From contig NC_087065.1 of the NCBI RefSeq assembly GCF_963678635.1, forward strand, positions 47,930,381-47,994,380: DNA of 64,000 bases, read 5' to 3'. Source of the stretch: Symsagittifera roscoffensis (taxonomy: Eukaryota > Xenacoelomorpha > Acoela > Convolutidae). Positions 11,549 through 23,700 of the stretch are shown here, piece after piece (positions within the stretch are counted from its first letter, which is position 1; each line of letters begins with the position of its first letter). The notes under the pieces were generated by a model, which was not told the DNA's origin, ran no database searches, and saw only the letters and a list, made by a program, of their open reading frames with translations. Both the position numbers and the translations under genes were made by a program.

Positions 11549-14500
11549 TCATATTTTAGACACTTTCATCGGCATATTTTGAATTTGATAAAATTTAGCT
11601 ATATGAACTGTTTCAAAGTTTATTTCTTCACCTTCATCATCGTTATCGTCATCTGCATCACTTTCTCTCCAGTATTGTGTGGCCAGGGCAATGGCAAGCG
11701 CCATAGAAGCAGCATTCTGCACAACTGCGAACCACACAAAGTAAGTTCCCGGCTCTATGTCCGCTTCGAAAAGAGCATCCATGCCGAAAGTCCAGAACAC
11801 TGCGAGTGGAATCCCAAAAACGTCTGAAAAAGGTTAGTTTTCACACAGCTACGTGCTCGGAAATGGCTATGCAATTCAGGCTTTAGTTTCGTTGCAAGTT
11901 TTAGGCGATACCGGTTTCCAGGTGCTGATGAGTTTGTTTAATATGATCTCAGAAAATGAACCTGGTTGTTGGCCTGCAAAAAAAGAACGAGCTATTCCGA
12001 ATTTCAGAGTTTCTTAAATTAATGAGCTTACGTCTATTAATTTTCCAACCGTTCTTTTTTTCAAAAAAAATATTTGGGCAATTTTGTTTTTAAAAGATTA
12101 ATGAAAAATGGTTGATGAAATTTTGGAAAACAATTCCAAAGCCTCGCTTCGCCTTCCTTATCAAATCACAGATGTACCCATGCTTATGCACTGGTGAATT
12201 TTCTCTTACTTAAACGAATCGAACTGTGAAGCTTAACTAAAGAACTTAAATCTCCGAAAAATTAAAACCGAATTCGCAAGCAAACTCACAGACTAATATT
12301 TGAAGAACAAAATGTATTTATTTGCACTTACAACCAAGAACATTGAATGTGACCAGAAACAATTCCATGTAGCTTTCACTTTCATACGACGCAATGCAAG
12401 TGATGAACACCCACATGGCAAATGACACACCACTCGAAACCAGAGTCACGGTGTGCAGTTTCTGAATGACAGCCAGCATCGGCCAGGACTCATCCTCTAA
12501 AACGCATTTATTTACTTACAAGAGACATTTTTTGTGTGTATTTGGAAAAGAGTCAATGAGTCCAAGTGAGCAGAAAACAAATATTGTCTTGTTCTTTTTT
12601 GAACTTTCAAAAATCGAAGAAAAAAATTAATAGGTCTTGAAGCTCATGACCCTTAAAAATTTGCGGTTCGGTAGTGGAAATGGAAACGAAGGAAACAATA
12701 AAGAAAATCAAATGAAATTTTCAAAATACCAAACACAAAACAGCGAAATAGTAAGTTTGAGCCTGAAAAAACGGAAACAAAAATCATCACGACTTATTAT
12801 AAGAGTCTGAGCTACGTTCATCGACTCTCAAAAAAGTAGCAAGTAATTTACCCGATAAAAATACACGCATTAGACTAGAAGTTGTTCAAGTTTTTTTCTT
12901 TCTTTAATTATTTTTCGAAGAATTCCTATAGACTCTAATTCAAACTGAAACTAAAACAAGACTGCTCGTATCAGGGTGAAGCCCTGAAAGTTCCGACTGC
13001 CTTTTAACGTTTATGGAGCAGTAATAACATAATCAACATAAAAAAATTAAATAAAAAAAAATCTAATGAAAAATTTTTTTTTCTAAAATTTGAAAATTTT
13101 TCTATGAAAATAATCCCCCCACACGCCATATAAAGTACAAAACAATAGATTTCGCTCCTTGTAACAAATCAATTATGGCGAATAAGCTTCTTACAACCAA
13201 TTTGGAACAATTTCTAAGACGGATTAATTCTCCGCTTACGCGTTAATAGCGCGAATTATATCGCGCGTTAATTGTCCCAAATTGGTCAAAATGGCCAAAA
13301 TGGCAATCTTTAAACCCTCATAACTTTACGAAAAATAATCACAGGTGAAATATTTTTTCAAATTTAAGCTCAAGACAACAATAGCTTTCGAATGATATAA
13401 AAAATTTTTGTCAAAAATGGCTAGTTAAAAAGTCGAAATTTGTCTGAAGAAAAAAAAAACCCACCCCGAGCACAAATATTCCGTTACTTTCGTATCGAAA
13501 GTCGGAACAACAAGACTGCTCGTATCAGGGCGAAGTCCTGAAAGTTCCGACTGCCTTTTAACGTTTATGGAGCAGTAATAACAAAAAAAAGTTAAATGAA
13601 ACAAAATAAAATGAAAAACTTTTTTTTTCTAAAGTTTGAAAATTTTTCTATGAAATACATCCCCCCACACGCCATATAAAGTACAAAACAATAGATTTCG
13701 CTCCTTGCAACAAATCAATTATGGCAAATAAGCTTCTTTCAGCCAACTTGGAACGATTTCTAAGACGGATCAAATCTCCGCTCACGCGTTAATAGCGCGA
13801 AATGTATCGCGCGTTAATTGTCCCAAATTGGTCAAAATGGCTATCTTTAAACCCCCATAACTTTATGTTTTCAATTTTAGGCTTAGGACAACAATACTTT
13901 TTGAGTGATCTAAAAAATTTAATCCAAAAAAGTCTAGTTTTAAAGTCGAAATTTGTCTAAAAAAAAACAAAATGAATACAGATATTCTGTTACTTTCACT
14001 ACCACAGTCAGAACTACAAATTATATATAACAAAACTGTCCAGTGAAACTGATTGTGAATAATGAGTGGTTGGGCAAGGGGAGGCGATTATACATCGTCA
14101 CCTTACTGTGAATAATGAAAAAAGTGTTTCACTGTAAAATCAGACGAACTAAACAGTCATGCATGATATAAAGTTTTACGATCCAAAAAAATACCCAATA
14201 GATATAAACCCAAACATTTATTGGATTTTTTGGTACTCAGAAAAATACCCAAATGATATTTGCATTATTTAGCAACCTCTAACATTTGCTGTTCGAAGTT
14301 TGCAGTTTTAACCAGAGAAACTAACTGAATCATTCCGTGAAAAACATAATCTGAGCGTATACAATTTCGAAGGCTTTTTCCTGAAAAAAGTGAAAGAATC
14401 ATCACGGCTTACTTATCAGTTTTCATTATGTTCAGTGACTCTTAAACAGTTCAAATTAAAAAGTTATGACACCAAATTTTTCTTTGTTTTTTTGTTGGTT

Positions 14501-16708
14501 TTTCTGAAACAATATGAAAGTAAGATTTAAATACTGCCAATATGAAAAAACCTTGCAAAAAGGAAATAACTGAAGTGATTTAGTGTAGCCGCGTTTCCTA
14601 AGGAAAGTCAAGCTCAAAAAATGATCAAGCTGAAAAAATGTTTACCACTTTGATTTGATTTTTCATTTATGATTCAAGATTTTTCATTTATGAAATTTTT
14701 TAAGCCGTTGTCAAAGTAAACCTTTATAAAGTTTTTTTACCGCTACGACAGCGAAGACTGTGAATTGAAATTTCTCCTCTTTAGACGGAGAACAAAAAAT
14801 TGTCTTTTGTCAAATTTGTTTTGTTTAATTGCTATGCTGTTTTATATGCTTAATGTTTAGTTGATCATAAAACGTCTGTTACTAGCTGCATGCTAAGCCA
14901 TCATAAATAAATTGCAATTCCCCGAAAAAATTAGCTGCATAATGAGGATTATGGTTTAAGTCAAGCCCCTTGGAACTTTTAGTACCATCGAGGAAGTGTT
15001 TGGGGGAAAAACGATGAGATACTTTAGTTTTTAGAAACTTCGACAGATAATTAAAACGCAATCGCATAATTGTAAACTTTGTCTTGATATCAGCTGTTTT
15101 GTTCTTCTGCTTTTGAAATAAAAAATGAATTATAATTTTTTGGCTTTGTTTTTAAATTCATTTTCAAATTAATGGCAGTCGCTTTTTCAGACAGATTTTT
15201 AAATTTAGTTTCAGCTAAAAATTTTAAATTGTTGTCTGCTGAAATATTCGGCAATTTCAAATAGTTAAAGAGCGCTTTTACAAAAATTTTTTATGTTTTT
15301 AGGCGTTTTAGAGGCAAATTGTAGCGCTCTTTACGGTAAGTTTCGGTGAGGCAAATCGTAATTGCGTTTACGGTAAGGTTTTTCAAATTTTCTTGAAACT
15401 TCACTGAAGTATTTTTCTACCAATTTTTTTCTCAGACACGCTGAAAGAGTAGTAACACTCAGGGCTTTGCACCAATTAAAGCAGTTTTGTTTTCATATTC
15501 ATATGAATGTATTGTGAAAGTTTTCATTTTGAAAGCTGTGAAAGTTTTAATTTAGGTCTAATATAGCCATTTTGCGCTGGCAAGTCTGCGGTGCCTTTTC
15601 AATGGTTTCAAGTTTTACCATTTAAAAGCAATTTGGTAATCGCCTTTTCTGGAGACCTAGTGCATATGTTCAAATCAAAAAGAAAAACACTTTTCATAGC
15701 TTCCAGGTTGCTTTTCAAGTTGCTCTCGGACGAAGTGCATCCCGGGTTGAAATCACAGAGGTTATCAGTACTGTTCAAGTAAAACAACAGTTATAAAAGA
15801 AAACTCAATCCTGTATCATATAAAATCAGTATTTTACTCTGATTTTCATCTGACCAAGAGATTGACTAGGAAAAAATTGCCAGTACTGTTCTAGAACTCT
15901 AATACTACTGAAAGAAAAATGGCGGAACTAAAACAGTACTGCTACAGTTCTGATTTATTACTGTTACAGTACTGCCTTTTTTCTCTGATTTATCCCTGAT
16001 CAGAGATAAATTGCCACTTGCCAGAAATCTGATACAGAACTGATATTTTGAAATACAATTCTGGATACAATTTTAAGATACAGTTTTAAATACTGACTTT
16101 CTCTGTAACTTCAACATATGTTTCTTGTGATGAAGTGAGGCCTAGACAAGCAACTCGGGGCAACCTTATCATTTGGCTAGATGATTAAAGCACGGTCAGC
16201 TTGTGATTTCAACCGAAGAGTAGAAAACCAAAACTAGTAATTTTCGTGGATGATCGTTTTTCTTGATAGAAGAAACACGCCTATATTTTTGAAAAAGACT
16301 TTTTCATTTTTTTTGAAGACTTCGGTAGTCACGAAGGACGGCCATGGACCGAATTTTTCGCCAATTTGCATGAACTTCTGCGTAAAATCTATACCTGAAT
16401 AGTTTGCCTGATTATTTATAAATGAAGACGGTTTCGGTGACTGATGATGACTTACCCTGCCACATCTTAGTTGGCGACCATGGCAAATTTAGCTGATGAC
16501 ACTTTCTTCCCCTAGCAGAGCACAAATCGACGAACATGAGCAGAAGATAAATAGTTGTTAAGGCACTCAAAATCAACCCGCAACAGCGCATCAAAATTCC
16601 GTCATTTTTGCACAGAAGACTCTGGATTTCAGGAGGGTCATCGTATCCTTCGTCGATAGCCATACCCCGTCTTCGCTTTCTGTTTCCACCGCCATCAGCG
16701 CAACACAT
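11549..16708 (-). CDS. Unrecognised four-transmembrane protein, three exons, 230 aa
   Basis: Exon 1 is 16708-16456 (donor CAGG|GTAAGT), exon 2 is 12496-12332 (acceptor GTTTTAG, donor GTT|GTAAGC), and exon 3 is 11823-11549 (acceptor TTTTTCAG, stop TGA). Phases agree at both joins and the total is 231 codons. The N terminus is Cys/Arg-rich (MCCADGGGNRKRRRG). Hydrophobic segments lie at about residues 43-62 (GLILSALTTIYLLLMFVDL), 101-121, 130-150 and 167-188, so both ends probably face the cytosol. The C-terminal tail begins with an acidic run (ESDADDDNDDEGEE, about 193-206). The start is the first ATG in the open frame, which opens at 16825 with no earlier ATG; an upstream exon cannot be excluded. 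Four spans with short loops recall tetraspan families such as MARVEL or claudin, but I see no diagnostic motif, so the family is left open. Intron 1 (3.96 kb) carries the 12955-14018 repeats. Confidence 0.72.
12955..14018 (+). repeat. Tandem pair of ~0.5-kb repeats beginning with a GC hairpin
   Basis: Two units (about 12955-13508 and 13509-14018) each begin CAAGACTGCTCGTATCAGG(G), then a hairpin of the form CAGGGC-GAA-GCCCTG (the first copy has a T in the stem), then AAAGTTCCGACTGCC. They share an interior that includes TAATAGCGCGAA and a CGCGCGTTAATTGTCCC block. The same hairpin end recurs in reverse orientation at 26440-27058. The pair lies in intron 1 of the four-membrane-segment gene. Confidence 0.6.
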
Positions 16709-17297
16709 GATTCCACAAACCGGCAATTTTTGGAAGATTCCTTTTAAATTGTTAAAAGTAATTTTGATCACATTCAGCGAAATCAGCGCTGCAATTTTGT
16801 AACGCTTTCTCAGTTGCGCAATCAAAAGTCAACTTGTTTCTGGTTCAATTTTTAATCTTTAGCTTAGTTTGTTACCGCATTTTTACAAGGCTAACTTTCC
16901 AATTTTTTGTTGTATTTTTGATTGACGATCCTGAAAGCTTCCAGCTGCTTTGATAACAAAAGATCAAACTGTTTTCTTTTCAATATTTCTCGCATTTTGC
17001 GATTTTGTTTAGAAAATGAATGAAAGACATGTCCAAATTCACAATACCTCACTGTATACAAGTTATCAGAACGATTATTTTCTACGGTTTTATTTGTAAG
17101 TGCAATTAATAGATCTTTTATTAGCAAAAAAACAAACAAAAAGCGAAAAAAAAACCGAATTTTCAAAATTTACAGCGAAAAAACTCGTTTGGTTTGAAAG
17201 TAAACCAATGAATAATTATGGCACAAATGTTATAAAAAGATCTCCGTGAAAACCAAGGGAAAAGAGGGGTCCCAAATCACACTAATACTAAGCAAAT

Positions 17298-18418
17298 ACA
17301 GCACCCACACTCAGTAAAAAGAGAAAATAATCAATTATATTATAATTATAATCGTACTTTAAGCAAAATTATAATCAATTATGAGCACCAATTTTAGATG
17401 TTTGAACGATTTATAATCCATTATAATGCTAACATTTTGGTGACATTTTACTAAATTATAATCAATAATTATTGATTATATTTTTCCCAAAATTTCATAT
17501 AATCTCTTATAATCTATTATAATAGATTATAATCACTTACAATCAAAAAATTATTTCATAAGAAAATTTATCTATAATGGATTATAATTTAGCCATTCTG
17601 CATGAAAACACAGTAAAAATCAGTCAGAAGTAAGAATCAGTAAACAAGGGGCGGATCTAGAAATTTAGCGAGGGGGTCTCCTAAACCCTATAAAGATTGA
17701 GCAGATTGATTCCAAGCTCTCCCATGGCATTAAAAAGACCCTGTTCTGGTCAACATTTATACGCCGCATGCAATATTTTGAAAGAAAAAACGGTCCGAAA
17801 GGGGCATTTTTAGGCTCTTTTTGGAAAAATTTGACCAAAAAAATGCTTTATTCCGGTGCGCACCCCCCTCAAAATTAATATATATTAGGCGCCGGTAAAA
17901 AATTCTTGGGTCAGTAAGCCAAAAATGGATATCTCAAAGGAGGGGACACCTCAAAATAGTGGGGGGATCTCAAAATAGTGGGGGAATGGGGAGACCTTTT
18001 GGGTCGGCAGGGGGTCGAATCTCTGAGGGGGGGGGGGGTCGGCTTACCTACGCTCCCTTTTCCAAATCCGTTGGTTGCTATAAGTACAAAATAACAGCTT
18101 CTTTTAGCTCGGTAACCAACTGAAAAGCACACAAAAAAATTAAAAACGAAATGAAGCGATGACGTTTGTTGAATAATAATGGATTATAATCCATTATAGT
18201 GGATTATAGTTCAAAAAAATTTGAGGAAAAAAAACTTTCATAAAATAATCTTTTATAATCGATTATAATCGATTATGATGATTTTTACTGTTTCAAAAAA
18301 TAGTGACACTCTAATCCATTTATAATCGATTATAATCAATGTTTTTTGAAATTAATGGAGACTGACAATAAAAACCCATTATAATCTATTATTTTCTCTT
18401 TTTGCTGAGTGCGGGCAA
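17298..18418. mobile_element. AT-rich terminal-inverted-repeat element with nested insertion
   Basis: The left end reads CACCCACACTCAGTAAAAAG and the right end, reverse complemented, reads GCCCGCACTCAGCAAAAAG; both continue into AGAGAAAATAAT. The body is full of near-palindromes of the type TATAATCGATTATAATC. The segment from about 17641 to 18150 is different DNA that begins AAGGGGCGGATCTAG and matches, in reverse, the family at 27620-28021, so it is a nested insertion. No transposase is present. The same kind of termini bound 22165-23013. Confidence 0.55.
17641..18150 (-). mobile_element. Nested repeat of the GGGGCGGATCTAG family
   Basis: Reverse complemented, this block contains GAGATATCCATTTTTGGCT, then GGCGCCTAATATATATTAA and GAGGGGGGTGCGCAC, in the same order as the copy at 27620-28021. 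It interrupts the AT-rich terminal-repeat element at 17298-18418. Poly-G runs near 18030 are part of it. The right boundary is approximate. Confidence 0.5.
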
Positions 18419-20775
18419 CTAAATAAATCAATGCGCCATAATAATGACTGTAGTATAAAATGTTTAGAAAATTTTTTAATTTCTCAGGCCATTTATTTCA
18501 TCGCGGAGAGGTTTCTTAGAATGTTAGACAAATTTTTGACTTTTTTTTCTAGCGAATTGCATGTCTTTAAACCAACTATCTCGAACAACCTGAAATTACC
18601 AAAAACAATGAAAAAAAAATGAACGCTGATTTGTCTTTTTTTTCTCTTCAGTTTATTACTGACTTGATATATTTGGTTGCCTAATTTTATCAAAAAAATG
18701 CGATCAGAAATTGGGCTTTCTGTTCTAGAAGTTTCCCATTGAATTTTTGTGTTCAGAGGTGTTCTTTATGATAGTGACCGAATGAAACTTATTTCTGGTA
18801 ATCGGAATTCAGTATTCAGAAACCTCAAAGAAATGACAAAATCTTTGTTTTAGGAAATCAATTTAGGCCATTTAAATTAAAAGTGACCAATTAAAAGAAA
18901 ACAGAAAAATAATTTTTCCAATATTGTCTAATCTAAGCCGCTTTGAGAATAACTCATTACTGATCGATTAACGATTTAAAAAGCTGAAAGTAGAAAAACC
19001 AAAAAAATATGTATTAGCTGCTTATGTATGGCAAGTTTTTCTCCATAAATGAAAACAAATATTTTTTGTTTTTTTTTTGCTCTTCCATTTTGCGTTTTGA
19101 TTTTGCGATTCCACAAAAAGTTTTCATGCTGCGATTCCACAAAAAGTTTTTCTCAAATTTATTTCTGGTGAAAAAAAGTCTGGGCTACCTTGAAGCTAAA
19201 ATTACTAACTTATTTTAGAATATATTTGTTTGAGCATATTATTAATTTGATTTCGAGTTACAGGCAAAAAAAATTTCTCAATTTTGATTTATTTAGAAAA
19301 CTATGGGCATAAATAAGAATTGTGATATCTCCAAGCAAAAAATAAAAAATTTTGGCAAACCAGGACCTTCATTCTGCAAAAAACGACAACAAATTTGTTT
19401 AAAAATAATTTCATAATCAGAAGCAAATTTAATGTTATATGTTTTTTTTTTGAAATGTGGTTTGTATGGGAAAAGGCTCGTCATGTTATCGCTTAGGAAA
19501 TTGCATTAAAAGCAATTTTTCATACAAACTAAACTTTATAAATGCATTTTTTTATGGTAATAGTGAAATATTCAGTTCTAATGAATAGCTTTTTTTCAGA
19601 GTAGCTGTTAAAACAGTGGCAAAGACTAGTGAAAAAAATTAGTTCTTCTATTTTTTAGTGTGTCAAAATATAGAAATTGAACAAGTACAAAAGTTTTAAT
19701 GTATAGCTCACAAAATTGCTTCTTCGTTTGCTTACTTGTCAATAGCCAGGTCTCAAGTGGTTAATTTGACGACATATGAAATTATTTTTGATTACTTTCA
19801 CTTTCTTATTTGAGTTTCAAAAAATCTAAATTTCACCGACACAGCAATGGAGCAACTAGTAAACTTTTACCTTGCTTATGAAGTCCACCCAATTAAATCT
19901 ATGTCAGACAAAAAAATATGTGAGTCCAAAAAATATCAAAAATAAGTCAAACACCATGTTGCAACATAAGCGAACACGGACAGACAAAAGATGACCGAAC
20001 ACTATGTCGAAATCTAGTCGAGCACAGAGTCAAAGTTTCAAGGTCAAAATCATAAAACTTCAAAATAGTTTCAGGTTAATGAGTTTAAATAAAATACTCA
20101 GGCCCCCGTCCCCCACTCCCCGGATTGACTTTCCTTCCGAATTGAATTTCCTTTTGTTTTTTGTCCTTTTCTATGAAAGTTTTTACAAACATGTTTCTTT
20201 CCTTACTCGTTCCCTAAGTTTGTATGCTCATTTACCATTTATGTTTGTTTCGGAGCTGAAACGCTACAAGTGGCGTACATGTAAAAGCGGGTCAAAGCTT
20301 TATTTAACCGTCTGGTCTCATTTGAATACCATCGACAAAATCTTTGACGTTTAAGTTTCACTCAAACCATATTTCAGAAATCAGCAACTCACAGACTATT
20401 AGACAAACAGTTTCGATATTTCACTCTTTTAAAACCAAACTAGACTATTTATATTTATCCGTTTAATTTTCTAACATCGCAAAATAGTCGGTATCAAATT
20501 GACTTTCGACGTCTCTTTTTCATCTTTATTGATGCGACACATTTATTTGCTCCATCAGAGAGAAATAGATTATTTGAAGATAAGGATTCAAATTAACAAC
20601 AAGAAAGAGCAAATTTATATATTTTTAAATTTCGTTTGGTACACTTCTGGTTGCTTTCTGTACCATATTAATTGCCAACACTGAGGATTAAAAAGTGTGT
20701 TTCAACCCAACTTGATTTCAATTGACAGTTAATTCAAACAGTATTATTATTTGCATCAGCAACAGCAGATCCATA

Positions 20776-23700
20776 ATGGACGAAACTCAAGTAGAACAGC
20801 AACAATCAAACCCCGATCAAGCTTCGAATACTCCAGAAGAGATAAGTGAGCAACAGTGCTTTATTTTTGACTTCGAGTTTCAATGCCGGATATAACAAAA
20901 GATACGGTGACTTTTTTCCAAATTTCCGAGCGTTTTCTTCAGAAGCAATTGTAAAATTTACTCCAATGTCAATGTCAATAGATTGAGAATGAGTGGGATA
21001 AACAGATAAAAAATTAGTTAAAATTCAGTCTGAAATGTAAAAAATGCAGACCAGTTTTTATCGACAGTGAAAAACTTTGTTTTAAAGTTTTTTTGGAATC
21101 CGAATTATGACATAGTTTGATTGTGATATTCAATGAATTTTGTATGAAAAAACAAACTCACCGTTTGCTATAGTTTTTTCTCCTGAGTGGTTGGAACAAA
21201 AAGAAGCCGTCCATTTTGGTTCAACAACTCAGGAGAAAAAAACTATAGCAAACGGTGAGTTTGTTTTTTTTAAAAAAATTTCATAGAGTATCACTATTTA
21301 TTGGCTACGAAGATGTCGTGGGAAAAATTAGGTTATCCTAAAATGGATGCTGTTCAATACTACTCTAGGGGGAGGGGGGAGGGAGGCTTGTTTGAGGGAG
21401 GATATATGTAAAAAATTTCCTTTATTAACAGCATGACCCTGTTTATTTATCAACTTCTTCAGATGCAGCCTATTTTGTCGATTTTTAGAAAACACGTTTT
21501 CCTAATCAATTAATAAAATGTTTCGCAGCCTTGAGCATGTTTGAGAGGATCTCTCGTCAAGTTTTTTTGAAGGGGAGGAAGGGAATTGAACTGATTCTAC
21601 TGAAAAAAAATCACGAAAGTTGAAAAAAGTGCACCATATTTCTCAATTATTCACTACTATCTAATAAAAATTTTTAACGCTTCAGGCACCTTTTGCAATA
21701 GATGATAAAAATGAATAACTGCAAAACGTGGTGCAAAAACTTTTCGAAAATTTTGACTTTTTTTGAATTACTATTTCCGTTCATTCTAAACCTGTTCAGG
21801 GTTGCGAAAAATTTTCTTTTTGCCTAAACAGTTAAGCTAACAAAAAGTTTACGAACATGAATTGGCTACTTGATTTGGGTCGAAAATAGGGGATACGTGA
21901 AAAAACATTAGGAAAAGTATATCTATAAGAATAATGGGCGATTATTTAAAAAAACCCCAAACCCAATTCAATCTTGAACTTTTTATTCATAAAAAAACTG
22001 TTAACGCATAGATTTACAAAAACTGCAGCTGGGATATTTTCAGAGTCTGTATTGTTTGTATCAAACAAAAATTTGGAGGCACGACGATCGGTGTCAAGCC
22101 AAGTTGATGAATACTTGCTTTTCAAACTAGAATGTATGCAACAAAAAATTTTGCTATATATAACCTACCCGCATCCAGTTTCAAGCGTTAATAGTCAATT
22201 AAACTAAGATTTTAGAACCAGTCTTACAAAAACTGGAAAAAAAGTGATTTTAATCAAATAACAATCCATATAATCTCTCTTTTTTTAAATCAAATATAAT
22301 CAATTATAATACATTATAATCGATTATTATCGATTATTTTAACCGAACTTCTATCTCTTTTGTTTTGCAGAAAAAATCCATTATTATCGATTATAATTGT
22401 TTTTGATCCTTTTTGTTTGCCCACATTTGTCTTCGACCTTGCACATAAATTGCTTATATTTTAAGCTTTTCGTAGACGTTGGTTTATCTGAAAAAAGGTA
22501 AAATTGTTGTAACAGTTTTCAAACCATTTCAAAATTAAAACGTCTTTATTTTTTCTTTTCTTGTTGATCATAAATCTTTCATGATATCACTTTTTTACCG
22601 CTAAATTATCAGCACACTGCTTTAGTTTCATGATTTATACAGAAGAGTTAAATTTCACATACCGCGGGATTCTTTCAACTAGTATGAAGGGATTTCTATG
22701 AAACTTTTGTTTCGTGGTAAAACTTTGTGTTCAGATGAAGCAAAGAGAGACAAGACATCTCACTTGAGAGATTTTTGACAAAAAAAGTATTATATTCTAT
22801 TATAAGAGATTATAACAGATTTTTGGAAAAATCATAATCAATTTTTGTTGATTATGATTTATTATAATTTGACAAAAATTTTGATCATTATAAGGGATTA
22901 TAAATCGTTTAAACATCTGAATTTGGCGCATATGATTAATAATATTTTTGAAAAAAGTACAACTATGATTGTAATGTAATCGATTGTTTTCTCTTTTTAC
23001 TGTGCGCGGGTAGTACTTTCGGTATTCAGAATCAATCTCATTCAAGTCTTAAATCTGTTATATGAGGAAAAAACTGTTTTTCTCAAAAATGTTGAAACTA
23101 TCAGAGAGCACAGATTGCTGGGAGAAAAAAAGCACATTTTTTTGATACATTTTCTGTTTAACTAATAGGTCAATTCTGATAGTTTTTAAAAATCGTAATG
23201 ATGATGTTTTCCGCAATTTGCACAGGATCAATCTCCCGAAGGTTATTCAGCCTGTCTAAGGATAGCTCGCATCTCTGATTCATTTATATCATGACCTCAA
23301 TACAAAATTTTTAATAATACAAACAAATGAATAAGTGTTGTTCGGTCCTTTTCGATCAGTAGAATAACAACCGCTTCAACGTCGACAAAGGAGTACTATA
23401 ATGGTAGTTAGAAAAGTGAGCTTTACTCTAAACTTGCAATTTTTTTTGACGAGTAATTTGAAAATAAATGACCTTCTCTAATATGTCAAGGAATGCAATT
23501 TAAATAAAAGGATTCTTGAATCAGCCCCCTGCTGAAGTAAAAAGTTCACATAAGCTTGTCAATTGTAAGTCTTGTAATTTCTTTTAAAAAAATTCAATTG
23601 ATACTTGATAATCGATAGTTTATACTTTTTTTAGTATTCGGTTAAATAGCTCTATAATGGTACACTGAACTCAATTCATTGTTTATCGGAAAAAAAAAGA

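Larger units (their letters stand above)
16709..20775. other. Divergent intergenic region
   Basis: It separates the start codons of the minus-strand four-membrane-segment gene (16708) and the plus-strand SSUH2 homologue (20776), so it should hold both promoters and 5' untranslated regions. No TATA box or other promoter element stands out against the AT-rich background. A terminal-inverted-repeat element occupies 17298-18418. The remainder is AT-rich and has only short, unconvincing open frames; the 116-codon frame at 20004-20354 has no splice context or domain. Confidence 0.4.

Noticed and set aside
20004-20354. 116-codon plus-strand open frame before SSUH2
   Set aside because: No domain, low-complexity AT-rich codons and no splice sites that would link it to exon 1.
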